A stretch of 64,000 bases of DNA from positions 1-64,000 of the forward strand of contig NZ_BAFU01000020.1 of NCBI RefSeq assembly GCF_000308495.1, read 5' to 3'. Every line of letters begins with the position of its first letter. The first letter of the stretch is position 1. Below the pieces are notes generated by a model. The model made no database searches. It was not told the origin of the DNA and saw only the letters and a list, made by a program, of their open reading frames with translations. The DNA comes from Nocardia brevicatena NBRC 12119 (lineage in GTDB: Bacteria > Actinomycetota > Actinomycetes > Mycobacteriales > Mycobacteriaceae). The position numbers were made by a program, and so were the translations under genes. Shown here piece after piece: positions 48,643 to 58,226 of the stretch.

Positions 48643-49368
48643 GTGTTCTCGAAGAAGGTTGCTGCCCTCATCGCAGCACTGCTCACCGCGGTCCTCGCCG
48701 GCTGTGGGCTCGATCGTGATCTGGTGCCGATCCCGGAGGGTATCCCACCCGGCCCCGGCACCCTGCTGCCGATGATCGATCTCGACGCCCCGGGCCGCTC
48801 CGCGTCGCAGTTGCGGGGGTGGGCACAGGAGCAGGCCGATGGCCTGGAGATCCCGGTGCCCGCGCTGGAGGCGTACGGATATGCGGCGGCGGTGATGGGC
48901 CGGGCGCGGCCGGATTGCGGTATCGCCTGGACGACGCTCGCCGGTATCGGCAGTGTGGAGAGCAAACACGGCCGGTATCGAGGGTCCCAGGTGGGGGATG
49001 ACGGACGGGTGGATCCGCCGATTATCGGTGTGCCGCTGGACGGTTCGCCGGGGGTCGCGCGAATCGTCGACACCGACGGCGGGCGTCTCGACGGGGATTC
49101 GGTGCACGACCGGGCGGTGGGCCCGATGCAGTTCATTCCGGAAACCTGGCAGCGCTGGGGTGTGGACGCCAACGGCGACGGTGTCGCCGACCCGCACAGT
49201 ATCGATGACGCCACGTTGACCGCGGCCAAATATCTGTGCGACTCCGGCGGGCAACTGACGACAGCGGAAGGGTGGAGCAAAGCGCTGTACACGTACAACC
49301 GCTCGGAGAGCTATATGAAACTGGTGCGCGACCGCGCCGCGGCATACAGCGTGGGTCGGCGCGTCTGA
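48643..49368 (+). CDS. lpqU: Lipoprotein lytic transglycosylase, LpqU-like
   Basis: 241 aa from GTG 48643. Lipoprotein signal: AALIAALLTAVLAGCG, with lipobox LAGC. The SLT fold has IGSVESKHGRYRG (catalytic Glu), AVGPMQFIPETWQRWGVDAN and LYTYNRSESYMKLV. It should cleave peptidoglycan with 1,6-anhydro product formation at the outer face of the membrane. The order lpqU-eno-ftsB-DUF501-ppx matches Rv1022-Rv1026. Confidence 0.9.
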   Translation: MFSKKVAALIAALLTAVLAGCGLDRDLVPIPEGIPPGPGTLLPMIDLDAPGRSASQLRGWAQEQADGLEIPVPALEAYGYAAAVMGRARPDCGIAWTTLAGIGSVESKHGRYRGSQVGDDGRVDPPIIGVPLDGSPGVARIVDTDGGRLDGDSVHDRAVGPMQFIPETWQRWGVDANGDGVADPHSIDDATLTAAKYLCDSGGQLTTAEGWSKALYTYNRSESYMKLVRDRAAAYSVGRRV

Positions 49369-49443
49369 CCCGACTCCGCTATCGGAATCCGCCACTCGCG
49401 GGTCCGCTCGAGTGGCGTGCCGGGGTGCCCCGCGCCCGGATGA

Positions 49444-50844
<1,401 letters not shown>

Positions 50845-50860
50845 GTTCTCGAGGGCCGAG

Positions 50861-51445
50861 ATGACCGAGCGACGTACGCGTGGTAACAGTCCCGCCGGCC
50901 GCGGGGACCGCCGTACGACGCGTGCCGCACGGTCCCGCCCGGCCGCCGATGTGCACGGCCGGGCGGACGCGGCGACCCGGCTCCGCCGCCGCATCGAGAA
51001 GAAGCGAATGTCGGGACACACCGTTCTCGGTCTGTCCACCGGCAGGGCGGTGATCCTGGCGATGGTGGTGTGCGCGCTGGCCATGACCCTGGCCGTGCCG
51101 ATGCGCACCTACCTCACCCAGCGCGCCGAGGCCGCCCAGTTGGCGCAGGAGCGGCGTGAGCTGGAAGACGGTCTGGCCGGCCTGCGGGCCCGCCGCGACC
51201 AGCAACGGGACCCCGCCTATATCCGGTCCGAGGCCCGTGACCGGCTGCGGCTGGTGATGCCCGGCGAGACTCCCTACATCGTGCAGGTGCCGGGTATCGA
51301 GGCCCCCGCCCCGCCGGACCCGTCAACCCGCCCCCGGGTGCCGGACCCCTGGTACACGGACCTGTGGCGCAGTATCGCCGAACCCCGGCCCGGTGCCGAA
51401 CCGCAGGCCGACGACCCCGCCCCGCATCCGAAAGGACCCAGGTGA
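50861..51445 (+). CDS. Septum formation initiator, FtsB/DivIC-like
   Basis: 194 aa. A basic disordered N-terminus of about 60 residues, one membrane helix near 65-85 (AVILAMVVCALAMTLAVPMR), a short coiled coil (LAQERRELEDGLAGLRARRD) and DPAYIRSEARDRLRLVMPGE, the DivIC/FtsB signature. A Pro-rich tail follows. It should join FtsL/FtsQ in the divisome. It lies 16 bases after eno and overlaps DUF501. Confidence 0.9.
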   Translation: MTERRTRGNSPAGRGDRRTTRAARSRPAADVHGRADAATRLRRRIEKKRMSGHTVLGLSTGRAVILAMVVCALAMTLAVPMRTYLTQRAEAAQLAQERRELEDGLAGLRARRDQQRDPAYIRSEARDRLRLVMPGETPYIVQVPGIEAPAPPDPSTRPRVPDPWYTDLWRSIAEPRPGAEPQADDPAPHPKGPR

Positions 51446-51963
51446 TCGAACCCGACGACCGGGATCTGCAGATCGTCGCCGAACAATTGGGCCGCGCCCC
51501 GCGCGGGGTGCTCGCCATCGCCTACCGCACCCCCGACGGTGTCCCGGCCGTGGTGAAGACCGCGCCGCGACTTCCGGACGGCACCCCGTTCCCCACGCTC
51601 TACTACCTCACCGATCCCCGGCTGACCGCCGAGGCCAGTCGGCTGGAGTCGGCGGGCATGATGAGGGAGATGACCGAACGGTTGGGTCGGGACGCGGATC
51701 TGGCCGCTGCCTATCGCGCCGCGCACGAAAGTTATCTGGCCGAACGGGACGCCATCGAATCACTGGGCACCGATTTCTCCGGCGGTGGTATGCCGGAACG
51801 AGTGAAATGCCTGCATGTGCTGATGGCGCACGCGCTGGCGAAGGGGCCGGGTGTGAACCCGCTCGGCGACGAAGCGGTGGCGCTGGCCGCCGAACACGGG
51901 TTGCGCGGTACCGCCATTCCCGCGGACTGGCCGGTATTCGAGCGTATGGAAGGGGAGTCGTGA
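51442..51963 (+). CDS. DUF501 domain protein
   Basis: 173 aa, starting at GTG 51442 in the previous stop. QLGRAPRGVLAIAYRTPDGV, then PFPTLYYLTDPRLTAEASRL, ERVKCLHVLMAHALAKGPGV and NPLGDEA are DUF501 hallmarks. Possible metal ligands are C-x-H-x3-H. Function unknown; in actinobacteria it is always found between ftsB and ppx. It overlaps ppx by 4 bases. Confidence 0.93.
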   Translation: MIEPDDRDLQIVAEQLGRAPRGVLAIAYRTPDGVPAVVKTAPRLPDGTPFPTLYYLTDPRLTAEASRLESAGMMREMTERLGRDADLAAAYRAAHESYLAERDAIESLGTDFSGGGMPERVKCLHVLMAHALAKGPGVNPLGDEAVALAAEHGLRGTAIPADWPVFERMEGES

Positions 51964-52916
51964 ACGATCGGGTGGCCGCGGTCGACTGCGGTACGAATTC
52001 GATCCGTCTGCTCATCGCCGATATCGGCGCGGACGGCCGACTGCGCGATGTGCACCGGGAGATGCGTATCGTCCGGTTGGGGCAGGGGGTCGACGCGACC
52101 GGTCGGCTGGTGCCGGAGGCGATCGAACGCACGCGGGCGGCGCTGGCCGACTACGTCGCGCTCATGCGCGCACACGAGGTGAAACGGGTGCGGATGGTGG
52201 CGACCTCGGCCACTCGGGATGCCGCGAACCGGGACGATTTCTTCACCATGGCCCGCGCCGAGTTGGGCACGGTGGTGCCGGGCGCGGACGCGGAGGTCAT
52301 CACCGGCGATGAGGAGGCGCGGCTGTCGTTCGCGGGCGCGGTGGGGGAGTTGCCCGCCGAATCGGGGCCGTTTCTGGTAGTGGACCTCGGTGGTGGGTCC
52401 ACCGAACTCGTCGTCGGGGACGCTTCCGGTGTGGCGGCGGCGTTCTCGGCCGATATCGGATGCGTCCGGATCACCGAACGTTGCCTGCCCGGTAATCCGC
52501 CGGACGCCGAGCAGATCGCCGCTGCCCGCGCTTTCGCGACCGAACGGCTCGCGGAGGCATTCACCCATGTACCGGTCGATCGGACCCATACCTGGGTCGG
52601 TGTCGCGGGCACCATGACCACGTTGGCCGCGGTCGCGCTCGGGCTGCCCGAATACGATTCGAGCAGGACCCATTTGAGCCGCTTCCCACTGGACGAGGTG
52701 CACCGGGTATGCGACCGGATCGTCGGTCTGGACCACGATCAGCGAGCGGCGATCCGCACCATCCATCCCGGGCGGGTGGATGTGATCGGCGGCGGCGCGG
52801 TCATCACCGAGGTGCTGGCCGACGAGCTGGCCCGCCGGGCCGGGATCCGGGAGCTGGTGGTGAGCGAGCACGACATTCTGGACGGGATCGCGCTGTCCAT
52901 TGCCGACTCCCACTGA
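51960..52916 (+). CDS. ppx: Exopolyphosphatase / pppGpp phosphatase
   Basis: 318 aa from GTG 51960. Ppx/GppA fold of the ASKHA superfamily: VAAVDCGTNSIRLLIADIG, ATSATRDAANRDDF, ITGDEEARLSFAGAVG and VVDLGGGSTELVVGD are the phosphate and catalytic motifs. It is the short form without the C-terminal HD domain, like mycobacterial Ppx2. Last gene of the lpqU-eno cluster. Confidence 0.95.
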   Translation: MNDRVAAVDCGTNSIRLLIADIGADGRLRDVHREMRIVRLGQGVDATGRLVPEAIERTRAALADYVALMRAHEVKRVRMVATSATRDAANRDDFFTMARAELGTVVPGADAEVITGDEEARLSFAGAVGELPAESGPFLVVDLGGGSTELVVGDASGVAAAFSADIGCVRITERCLPGNPPDAEQIAAARAFATERLAEAFTHVPVDRTHTWVGVAGTMTTLAAVALGLPEYDSSRTHLSRFPLDEVHRVCDRIVGLDHDQRAAIRTIHPGRVDVIGGGAVITEVLADELARRAGIRELVVSEHDILDGIALSIADSH

Positions 52917-53081
52917 GACGTCCCGGGCCACGTGGTGCGCCTGCCCGAGCGGCGGCCTTGTCCGCCCGGTCACCGTCGATCTCGCATGAGCAGCCGCCAT
53001 GCACGCTATTAGCGGACGTATGTTCCGGTTGATTTCGGTATGGACGCCCCATTACCCCCTCGAACGTGCGAAGGTCGGAGG

Positions 53082-54548
53082 ATGCCCGACGCAGTAACAA
53101 CCGGTCCGCCTGCTTCGAGGCGGACCTTTTTCGGTCATCCCATCGGGTTGACGAATCTGTTCGGCGTCGAACTGTGGGAGCGTTTCTCTTTCTACGGGAT
53201 GCTCACCATCCTCGGCTACTACCTGTACTACTCGACGTCCCGCGGCGGTCTCGGACTGTCGCAGGACACCGCGCTCGGCCTGGTCGGCGCCTACGGCGGG
53301 CTGGTCTATCTGTGTACCGTGCTCGGCGGCTGGGTGGCCGACCGGCTGCTCGGAATGGAACGCACCGTCTTCTACGGCGGTATGGTGGTGATGGCCGGAC
53401 ATCTCGCACTGGCCATCCTGCCAGGGTCGGCCGGTGTAGGGGTGGGGTTGGTCCTGGTGGCCGTCGGCAGTGGCGGGCTGAAAGCGAACGCCTCCTCTTT
53501 GCTCGGCACGCTTTACCGGCATGGCGATCCGCGGGTCGACGGTGGTTTCACGCTGTTCTACCTGGGCATCAACCTCGGCGCCCTGATCGGTCCGCTACTG
53601 ACCGGGCTGTTGCAGCGGAACTGGGGATTCCATGCCGGGTTCGCCGCCGCCGCCGTCGGGATGGCCTTGGGGCTCGCGCAGTACGCGGCGTTCCGCGGCA
53701 ATCTGGGTTCGGCGGGCAAGCAGATACCGAACCCCCTGTCGCGGGCGTCCGCTACGCCGCTTCTCGCGGGAGTGGTGGGTGTCGCGGTGGTTGTCGCCCT
53801 CGTGTGGGGTACCGGGCTGATCACCCTGGACAACCTGCCCACCGTCACCACCGTGCTCATCGCCGGCGCCGCCGGTGTCTACTTCGTCGTCCTGCTCACC
53901 CACATCCGGGTGACTCGCCTCGAACGCAGCCGCGTCTGGGCCTTCCTGCCGTTGTTCATCGCCAATGTGATGTTCTGGATGCTGTTCCAGCAGATCTTCA
54001 CCGTGCTCGCGGTGTACTCCGACGAGCGGATCAACTGGTCCGTCTTCGGTTGGGCGGCACCCGCGAACTGGATCGGCTCGGTGGAGCCGGTATGGGTCGT
54101 GGTGCTTTCACCGCTGTTCGCACTGCTGTGGACCAGGCTCGGCGATCGGGCGCCGAGCACCCCGCACAAGTTCGCGCTCGGTGTGGTGGGGATGGGTGTC
54201 GCCTTCTGGCTGTTCGTGCCCTTGGCCGGAACCGAGGGCCGCGCCGTGCCCGCCCTGCTGGTGCTGTTCGTCATGGCCGTGTTCGCCGTCTCGGAGCTGC
54301 TGCTGTCGCCCATTGGACTCGCGGTCACCACCCAGTTGGCTCCGGAGCTGTTCCGCGCCCAGATGATGGCGCTGTATTTTCTCTCGGTCGCCATGGGTAC
54401 CGCTCTGTCGGGAATGGTGGCCCGCTATTACAGCGCCGACCACGAGTTCGCTTATTTCGGTATTACCGGTACGGTTGCCGTTTTTGCGGGTATGGTGGTC
54501 GTCGTCCTGTCACCATGGATAACCCGACAGATGGCGGGCGTGCGTTAA
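53082..54548 (+). CDS. POT-family proton-coupled peptide transporter
   Basis: 488 aa from the ATG at 53082 (AAGG seven bases upstream); an in-frame ATG at 53040 is possible. PTR2 signature: ELWERFSFYGMLTILGYYLY (ExxERxxYY-like, carrying the proton-coupling Glu and Arg), with YLGINLGALIGPLLTGLLQR in helix 5. About 14 helices, as in DtpT-type carriers. Imports di- and tripeptides. Confidence 0.93.
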   Translation: MPDAVTTGPPASRRTFFGHPIGLTNLFGVELWERFSFYGMLTILGYYLYYSTSRGGLGLSQDTALGLVGAYGGLVYLCTVLGGWVADRLLGMERTVFYGGMVVMAGHLALAILPGSAGVGVGLVLVAVGSGGLKANASSLLGTLYRHGDPRVDGGFTLFYLGINLGALIGPLLTGLLQRNWGFHAGFAAAAVGMALGLAQYAAFRGNLGSAGKQIPNPLSRASATPLLAGVVGVAVVVALVWGTGLITLDNLPTVTTVLIAGAAGVYFVVLLTHIRVTRLERSRVWAFLPLFIANVMFWMLFQQIFTVLAVYSDERINWSVFGWAAPANWIGSVEPVWVVVLSPLFALLWTRLGDRAPSTPHKFALGVVGMGVAFWLFVPLAGTEGRAVPALLVLFVMAVFAVSELLLSPIGLAVTTQLAPELFRAQMMALYFLSVAMGTALSGMVARYYSADHEFAYFGITGTVAVFAGMVVVVLSPWITRQMAGVR

Positions 54549-54570
54549 GGCCCGTCGAAAGGAGAACGCC

Positions 54571-56046
54571 GTGGCGATCCAGAACCACCGCGGTTCGCTG
54601 TTCCGAACCAAATCGATCGAACAGTCGATCCGTGACACCGATGATCCGGACGCGAAACTGCGCAAGGATCTCACCGCCTGGGACCTCACCGTTTTCGGGG
54701 TCGCGGTCGTCATCGGCGCCGGTATCTTCACCCTCACCGCGCGCACGGCCGGTAATGTCGCGGGACCGTCGGTATCGCTGGCGTTCGTCTTCGCGGCCAT
54801 CGCCTGCGGGCTGACCGCCCTGTGCTACGCCGAGTTCGCCTCCACCGTCCCGGTCGCGGGCAGCGCCTACACCTTCTCCTACGCCACCTTCGGCGAGCTG
54901 GCGGCCTGGATCATCGGCTGGGATCTCATCCTGGAATTCGCCCTCGCCGCCTCGGTGGTGGCCAAGGGCTGGTCACAGTATCTGGGCGAGCTGATGGGTT
55001 CGTCCCCGGTCTGGCACTTCGGGTCGACCAAGTTCGACTGGGGTTCGGTGCTGCTGATCGCCGTGCTCACGGTGGTGCTGGCCACCGGAACCAAGGTGTC
55101 GTCGCGGGTGTCGGCGGTCGTGGTCGCCATCAAGCTCGCGGTGATCCTGCTGGTGATCCTCGCGGGCCTGCGCTACTTCGACGCCGCGAACCTGACCCCG
55201 TTCATCCCCGAATCGCGGCCGAGCGATATGGGAGAGGGGCTGCGGCAGTCGCTGTTCTCCTTCGTCACCGGCGCCGGTAACAGCACTTTCGGCTGGTACG
55301 GCCTGCTCGCGGCCGCCAGCCTGCTGTTCTTCTCCTTCATCGGCTTCGACGTGGTGGCCACCGCCGCGGAGGAGACCAAGAACCCGCAGCGCGATATGCC
55401 GCGCGGCATCATCGGCTCGCTGATCATCGTCACCGTGCTGTATGTGGTGGTCTCGCTGGTGCTCGCCGCGATGGTGCCCTACACCGACCTCGCCGGGGAG
55501 AACGCCACCTTGGCCACCGCCTTCGCCCAACACGGCGCGACCTGGGCCAAGAACATCATCTCCGTCGGCGCGCTCGCCGGTCTCACCACCGTGGTCATGG
55601 TGCTGCTGCTCGGCCAGACCCGGGTACTGTTCGCGATGTCCCGAGACGGGCTGGTGCCGCGGGCGCTCGCCCGCACCGGGCAGCGGGGCACGCCGGTGCG
55701 GGTCACCGTGCTGATCGGTGTGGCGTGCGCGATCATGGGCGGTTTCGTCGAGTTCGGGACGTTGGCGGAGATGGTGAACATCGGCACGCTGTTCGCCTTT
55801 GTCCTGGTCGCCCTCGGCGTGCTGATCCTGCGCCGCACCCGCCCCGAGCTGGAGCGCGGTTTCCGGGTTCCGTTCGTGCCGGTGCTGCCGATTCTGGCGG
55901 TTCTGGCCTGCTTGTGGCTGATGGTGAACCTCTCGGTTGAGACCTGGCTGCGTTTCGTTGTCTGGATGGCGCTCGGTTTGGTGATCTACTTCGGATACGG
56001 CCGCCGGCATTCGCTGGTCGGTAAGACATCGTCCGAACAGGGGTGA
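54571..56046 (+). CDS. APC-family amino acid permease, CAT type
   Basis: 491 aa from GTG 54571. Twelve or so helices. GVAVVIGAGIFTLTARTAGN is the helix-1 glycine motif and FIGFDVVATAAEETKNPQRD is the signature of the cationic amino acid transporter group. Substrate not certain. It lies 22 bases after the peptide transporter, probably in one operon, and overlaps the next gene by 4 bases. Confidence 0.93.
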   Translation: MAIQNHRGSLFRTKSIEQSIRDTDDPDAKLRKDLTAWDLTVFGVAVVIGAGIFTLTARTAGNVAGPSVSLAFVFAAIACGLTALCYAEFASTVPVAGSAYTFSYATFGELAAWIIGWDLILEFALAASVVAKGWSQYLGELMGSSPVWHFGSTKFDWGSVLLIAVLTVVLATGTKVSSRVSAVVVAIKLAVILLVILAGLRYFDAANLTPFIPESRPSDMGEGLRQSLFSFVTGAGNSTFGWYGLLAAASLLFFSFIGFDVVATAAEETKNPQRDMPRGIIGSLIIVTVLYVVVSLVLAAMVPYTDLAGENATLATAFAQHGATWAKNIISVGALAGLTTVVMVLLLGQTRVLFAMSRDGLVPRALARTGQRGTPVRVTVLIGVACAIMGGFVEFGTLAEMVNIGTLFAFVLVALGVLILRRTRPELERGFRVPFVPVLPILAVLACLWLMVNLSVETWLRFVVWMALGLVIYFGYGRRHSLVGKTSSEQG

Positions 56047-56606
56047 ACGCGATGGGCAAACCTTGGCGGTGGTTTCGGCGGCAGCGAGCCCGGCAACCGG
56101 AGCGATCGGTACCGGCCGAAACCACCGGTACCGAGCTGGTGGTGCGGTGGATCGACGCGGTGACCACCGCGCTCGCCACCGCCCGGCCCGGCTCGGCCGA
56201 GGTGACCCCCGCCAGGATTTGCGATGGTATGTTCACCGCGGCCAGTGTCACCGCGGTGCTGATCGAGAAGGGTGCCGATCGTAACGAGTACCGGGTCGCC
56301 CACAACCGGTGTATGGCGGCGGCGGTCGAGTTCATGAAAGTGCTCGGCGAGGACACCCTCCGCCGCCACCGCATCCACGCCGCTCAGCCCGTCGGATGGG
56401 AGGATGAGGACGAGGAACTGGACGAACCGCTCGTCGTGTACCGACTAGGCCTACTCGGCGAGGCCTTACAACTGGCCTTGTGCGCCGTGACCACCGACCG
56501 GGGGCTGTCCGAAGATATCCGCGAGAGCGCGGAGGAGTCCGGGCTGCTCGCTGCCGATGTCCTGGTCGAGGCGTGCGAGGCCGTGCGGACAGATCCCACA
56601 GTGTGA
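56043..56606 (+). CDS. Unrecognised 187-aa protein
   Basis: Starts at GTG 56043 within the permease stop. Basic N-terminus (KPWRWFRRQRARQ), then helical, with an acidic stretch (WEDEDEELDEPLVVYRLGLL). No signal peptide, membrane helix or motif I know. Coupling to the permease suggests a linked role, but none can be assigned. Confidence 0.75.
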   Translation: MNAMGKPWRWFRRQRARQPERSVPAETTGTELVVRWIDAVTTALATARPGSAEVTPARICDGMFTAASVTAVLIEKGADRNEYRVAHNRCMAAAVEFMKVLGEDTLRRHRIHAAQPVGWEDEDEELDEPLVVYRLGLLGEALQLALCAVTTDRGLSEDIRESAEESGLLAADVLVEACEAVRTDPTV

Positions 56607-56662
56607 CTCTTTCCTCGAGTATTCCGGTACAAACGTACGAGTCGGTAGTGTGTGATCCGCAA

Positions 56663-56736
56663 GCCCCTATAGCCCAATTGGCAGAGGCAGCGGACTTAAA
56701 ATCCGCCCAGTGTGGGTTCGAATCCCACTGGGGGCA
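56663..56736 (+). tRNA. tRNA with UAA anticodon (Leu by anticodon), class I shape; integration site
   Basis: 74 bases fold as a cloverleaf: acceptor GCCCCTA/TGGGGGC with discriminator A, anticodon stem GCGGA/TCCGC with loop CTTAAAA (anticodon TAA at 56697-56699), T-arm GTGGG-TTCGAAT-CCCAC. The variable region is only 5 bases (CCAGT), whereas leucine tRNAs normally have a long variable arm. CCA is not encoded. The integrase stop lies 4 bases after the 3' end on the other strand, so the 3' half is the likely att core. Confidence 0.85.
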
Positions 56737-56739
56737 CTG

Positions 56740-57999
56740 CTATGCAGCAGGTAGATCGCTACTTCCGGTACCGGAACCGGTGTCGGACGCCTGGTCGGTC
56801 CGCAGAGAGTCCGCAGCAGCCAGCGCCCCACGATGCATCGCGTCGGCCACAGGGGCGAGATCATCGTCGAACAGATGGCCGTACAGATCGAGAGTGAGCG
56901 TCGCCGTCTTGTGGCCGAGCATCTTCTGAACGACCTTGATATTCGCCCCGGAACTGATAGCCAGCGACGCCGCGGTATGACGAAGCCCATGCGGCACCAC
57001 GCCATCCAAACCGGCCGCCTCCGCTGCCTGGTCGAAGACCCAGCGGAACTCACCCAACGGCAGATGGCCACCGTTCCGGCTCTCGAACACCAGCGCCTGT
57101 TGGTCCCGCTCCTCGATGATCTGGGTCAATTGGTCAACCAGAAACCGAGGGACGGGAACCGACCGCGATGTGTGGTTCTTCGTGTCGGTCTCCACGATGC
57201 CCTGTCCGGCGACATACGTTGCCGAACGTGCAATGGTGATTCGCTGGCGTTTCAGATCGATATCGCTGACACGCAGGGCGATTGCCTCACCGAACCGGAT
57301 GCCGGTGTACGCCAACACGAAAACCAGGGTTCGGAACCGACCGGCCGCCATAGCCAGCCGCAGGACCTCCACGTGCGTGAGAAACCGCTTCTCGGCGGAG
57401 GACTTCTGCGGTAGGTCGATCTCCTCAGCCGGGTTCACCGCAAGCCGCTTGGCCTTGATGGCGAACCGCAACACCTGATCAAGGACCTGGTACGCCTGGA
57501 TAACCCGAGACGCCGACAGCCCCTTGCCCTTGAACCGGAAGCCCCCGGACTCCGACAGCCGCACCACCCACGCCTGCACATCCTCGAACTCGATATCGCG
57601 CAGTGGCTTCTTGCCCCACTCCGGTAGAACGAGCGTATCCAACAAGGACCGGTAGCCGGCCACCGTTTTCGGTTTGCGGAACTTCTTGGTCGCATACCAC
57701 TTCTCCGCCACGACCTCGAACAGCACCCCGCTACGGTCGGGGTCCACCCACGTGCCGGTCACGACCTTCGTCGTCACATCACCGTCGAGGAACCGCTGAG
57801 CAGCCGCCTTGGTGTCGAACGAGCGCGCCCGTTCCACCCCGTTCGGGTCGACGTAGCGAGCCCGCCACCGCTTCCCCTTGCCGCACCGAGGCGATTTGAT
57901 CTTCTTCCGGGTCTTCTCGCCCGTCACCGGGTCGACCACCGTCACGGTCGGATACCAGCGATCCTCCACACCCGACCGCGGATTACGCCGAGTCGTCAT
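56740..57999 (-). CDS. int: Tyrosine recombinase (site-specific integrase)
   Basis: 419 aa. N-terminal AP2-like arm-binding region (RWRARYVDPNGVERARSFDT), core-binding SAM-like domain at about 95-190, and catalytic domain with R235 (YTGIRFGEA), K274, H337-x2-R340 (HGLRHTAAS), H363 (LGHKT) and Y373 (LDLYGHLF). It integrates and excises the element at the adjacent tRNA. Its ATG overlaps the xis stop. Confidence 0.96.
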   Translation of the reverse strand: MTTRRNPRSGVEDRWYPTVTVVDPVTGEKTRKKIKSPRCGKGKRWRARYVDPNGVERARSFDTKAAAQRFLDGDVTTKVVTGTWVDPDRSGVLFEVVAEKWYATKKFRKPKTVAGYRSLLDTLVLPEWGKKPLRDIEFEDVQAWVVRLSESGGFRFKGKGLSASRVIQAYQVLDQVLRFAIKAKRLAVNPAEEIDLPQKSSAEKRFLTHVEVLRLAMAAGRFRTLVFVLAYTGIRFGEAIALRVSDIDLKRQRITIARSATYVAGQGIVETDTKNHTSRSVPVPRFLVDQLTQIIEERDQQALVFESRNGGHLPLGEFRWVFDQAAEAAGLDGVVPHGLRHTAASLAISSGANIKVVQKMLGHKTATLTLDLYGHLFDDDLAPVADAMHRGALAAADSLRTDQASDTGSGTGSSDLPAA

Positions 58000-58205
58000 C
58001 AGGCAGCCTCACCCGTGCCGGTCAACTTCTCCTGTTCAGCGATCCACGCCAGGACCACCGACTTACGCCACACCCGCCGACGCGGCCCCAGCTTGAAGCT
58101 CGCCGGACCCCGCCCGACGTGCGCCCACCACCGCCAGGTGGCCTCCGGAATCCCCGTCAGCGCCTCGCAGTCCTTGGCCCGCAAATAGGTCTCTTCCTCG
58201 CTCAT
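57999..58205 (-). CDS. xis: Excisionase-like helix-turn-helix protein
   Basis: About 68 aa. YLRAKDCEALTGIPEATWRW followed by RRRVWRKSVVLAWIAEQEKL is the MerR-like winged HTH of AlpA/Xis proteins. Two ATGs (58208 and 58205) are possible. It overlaps int by the ATGA pattern and should direct excision. Confidence 0.88.
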   Translation of the reverse strand: MSEEETYLRAKDCEALTGIPEATWRWWAHVGRGPASFKLGPRRRVWRKSVVLAWIAEQEKLTGTGEAA

Positions 58206-58226
58206 CACTGTCTCCCTCCCGTGGTG

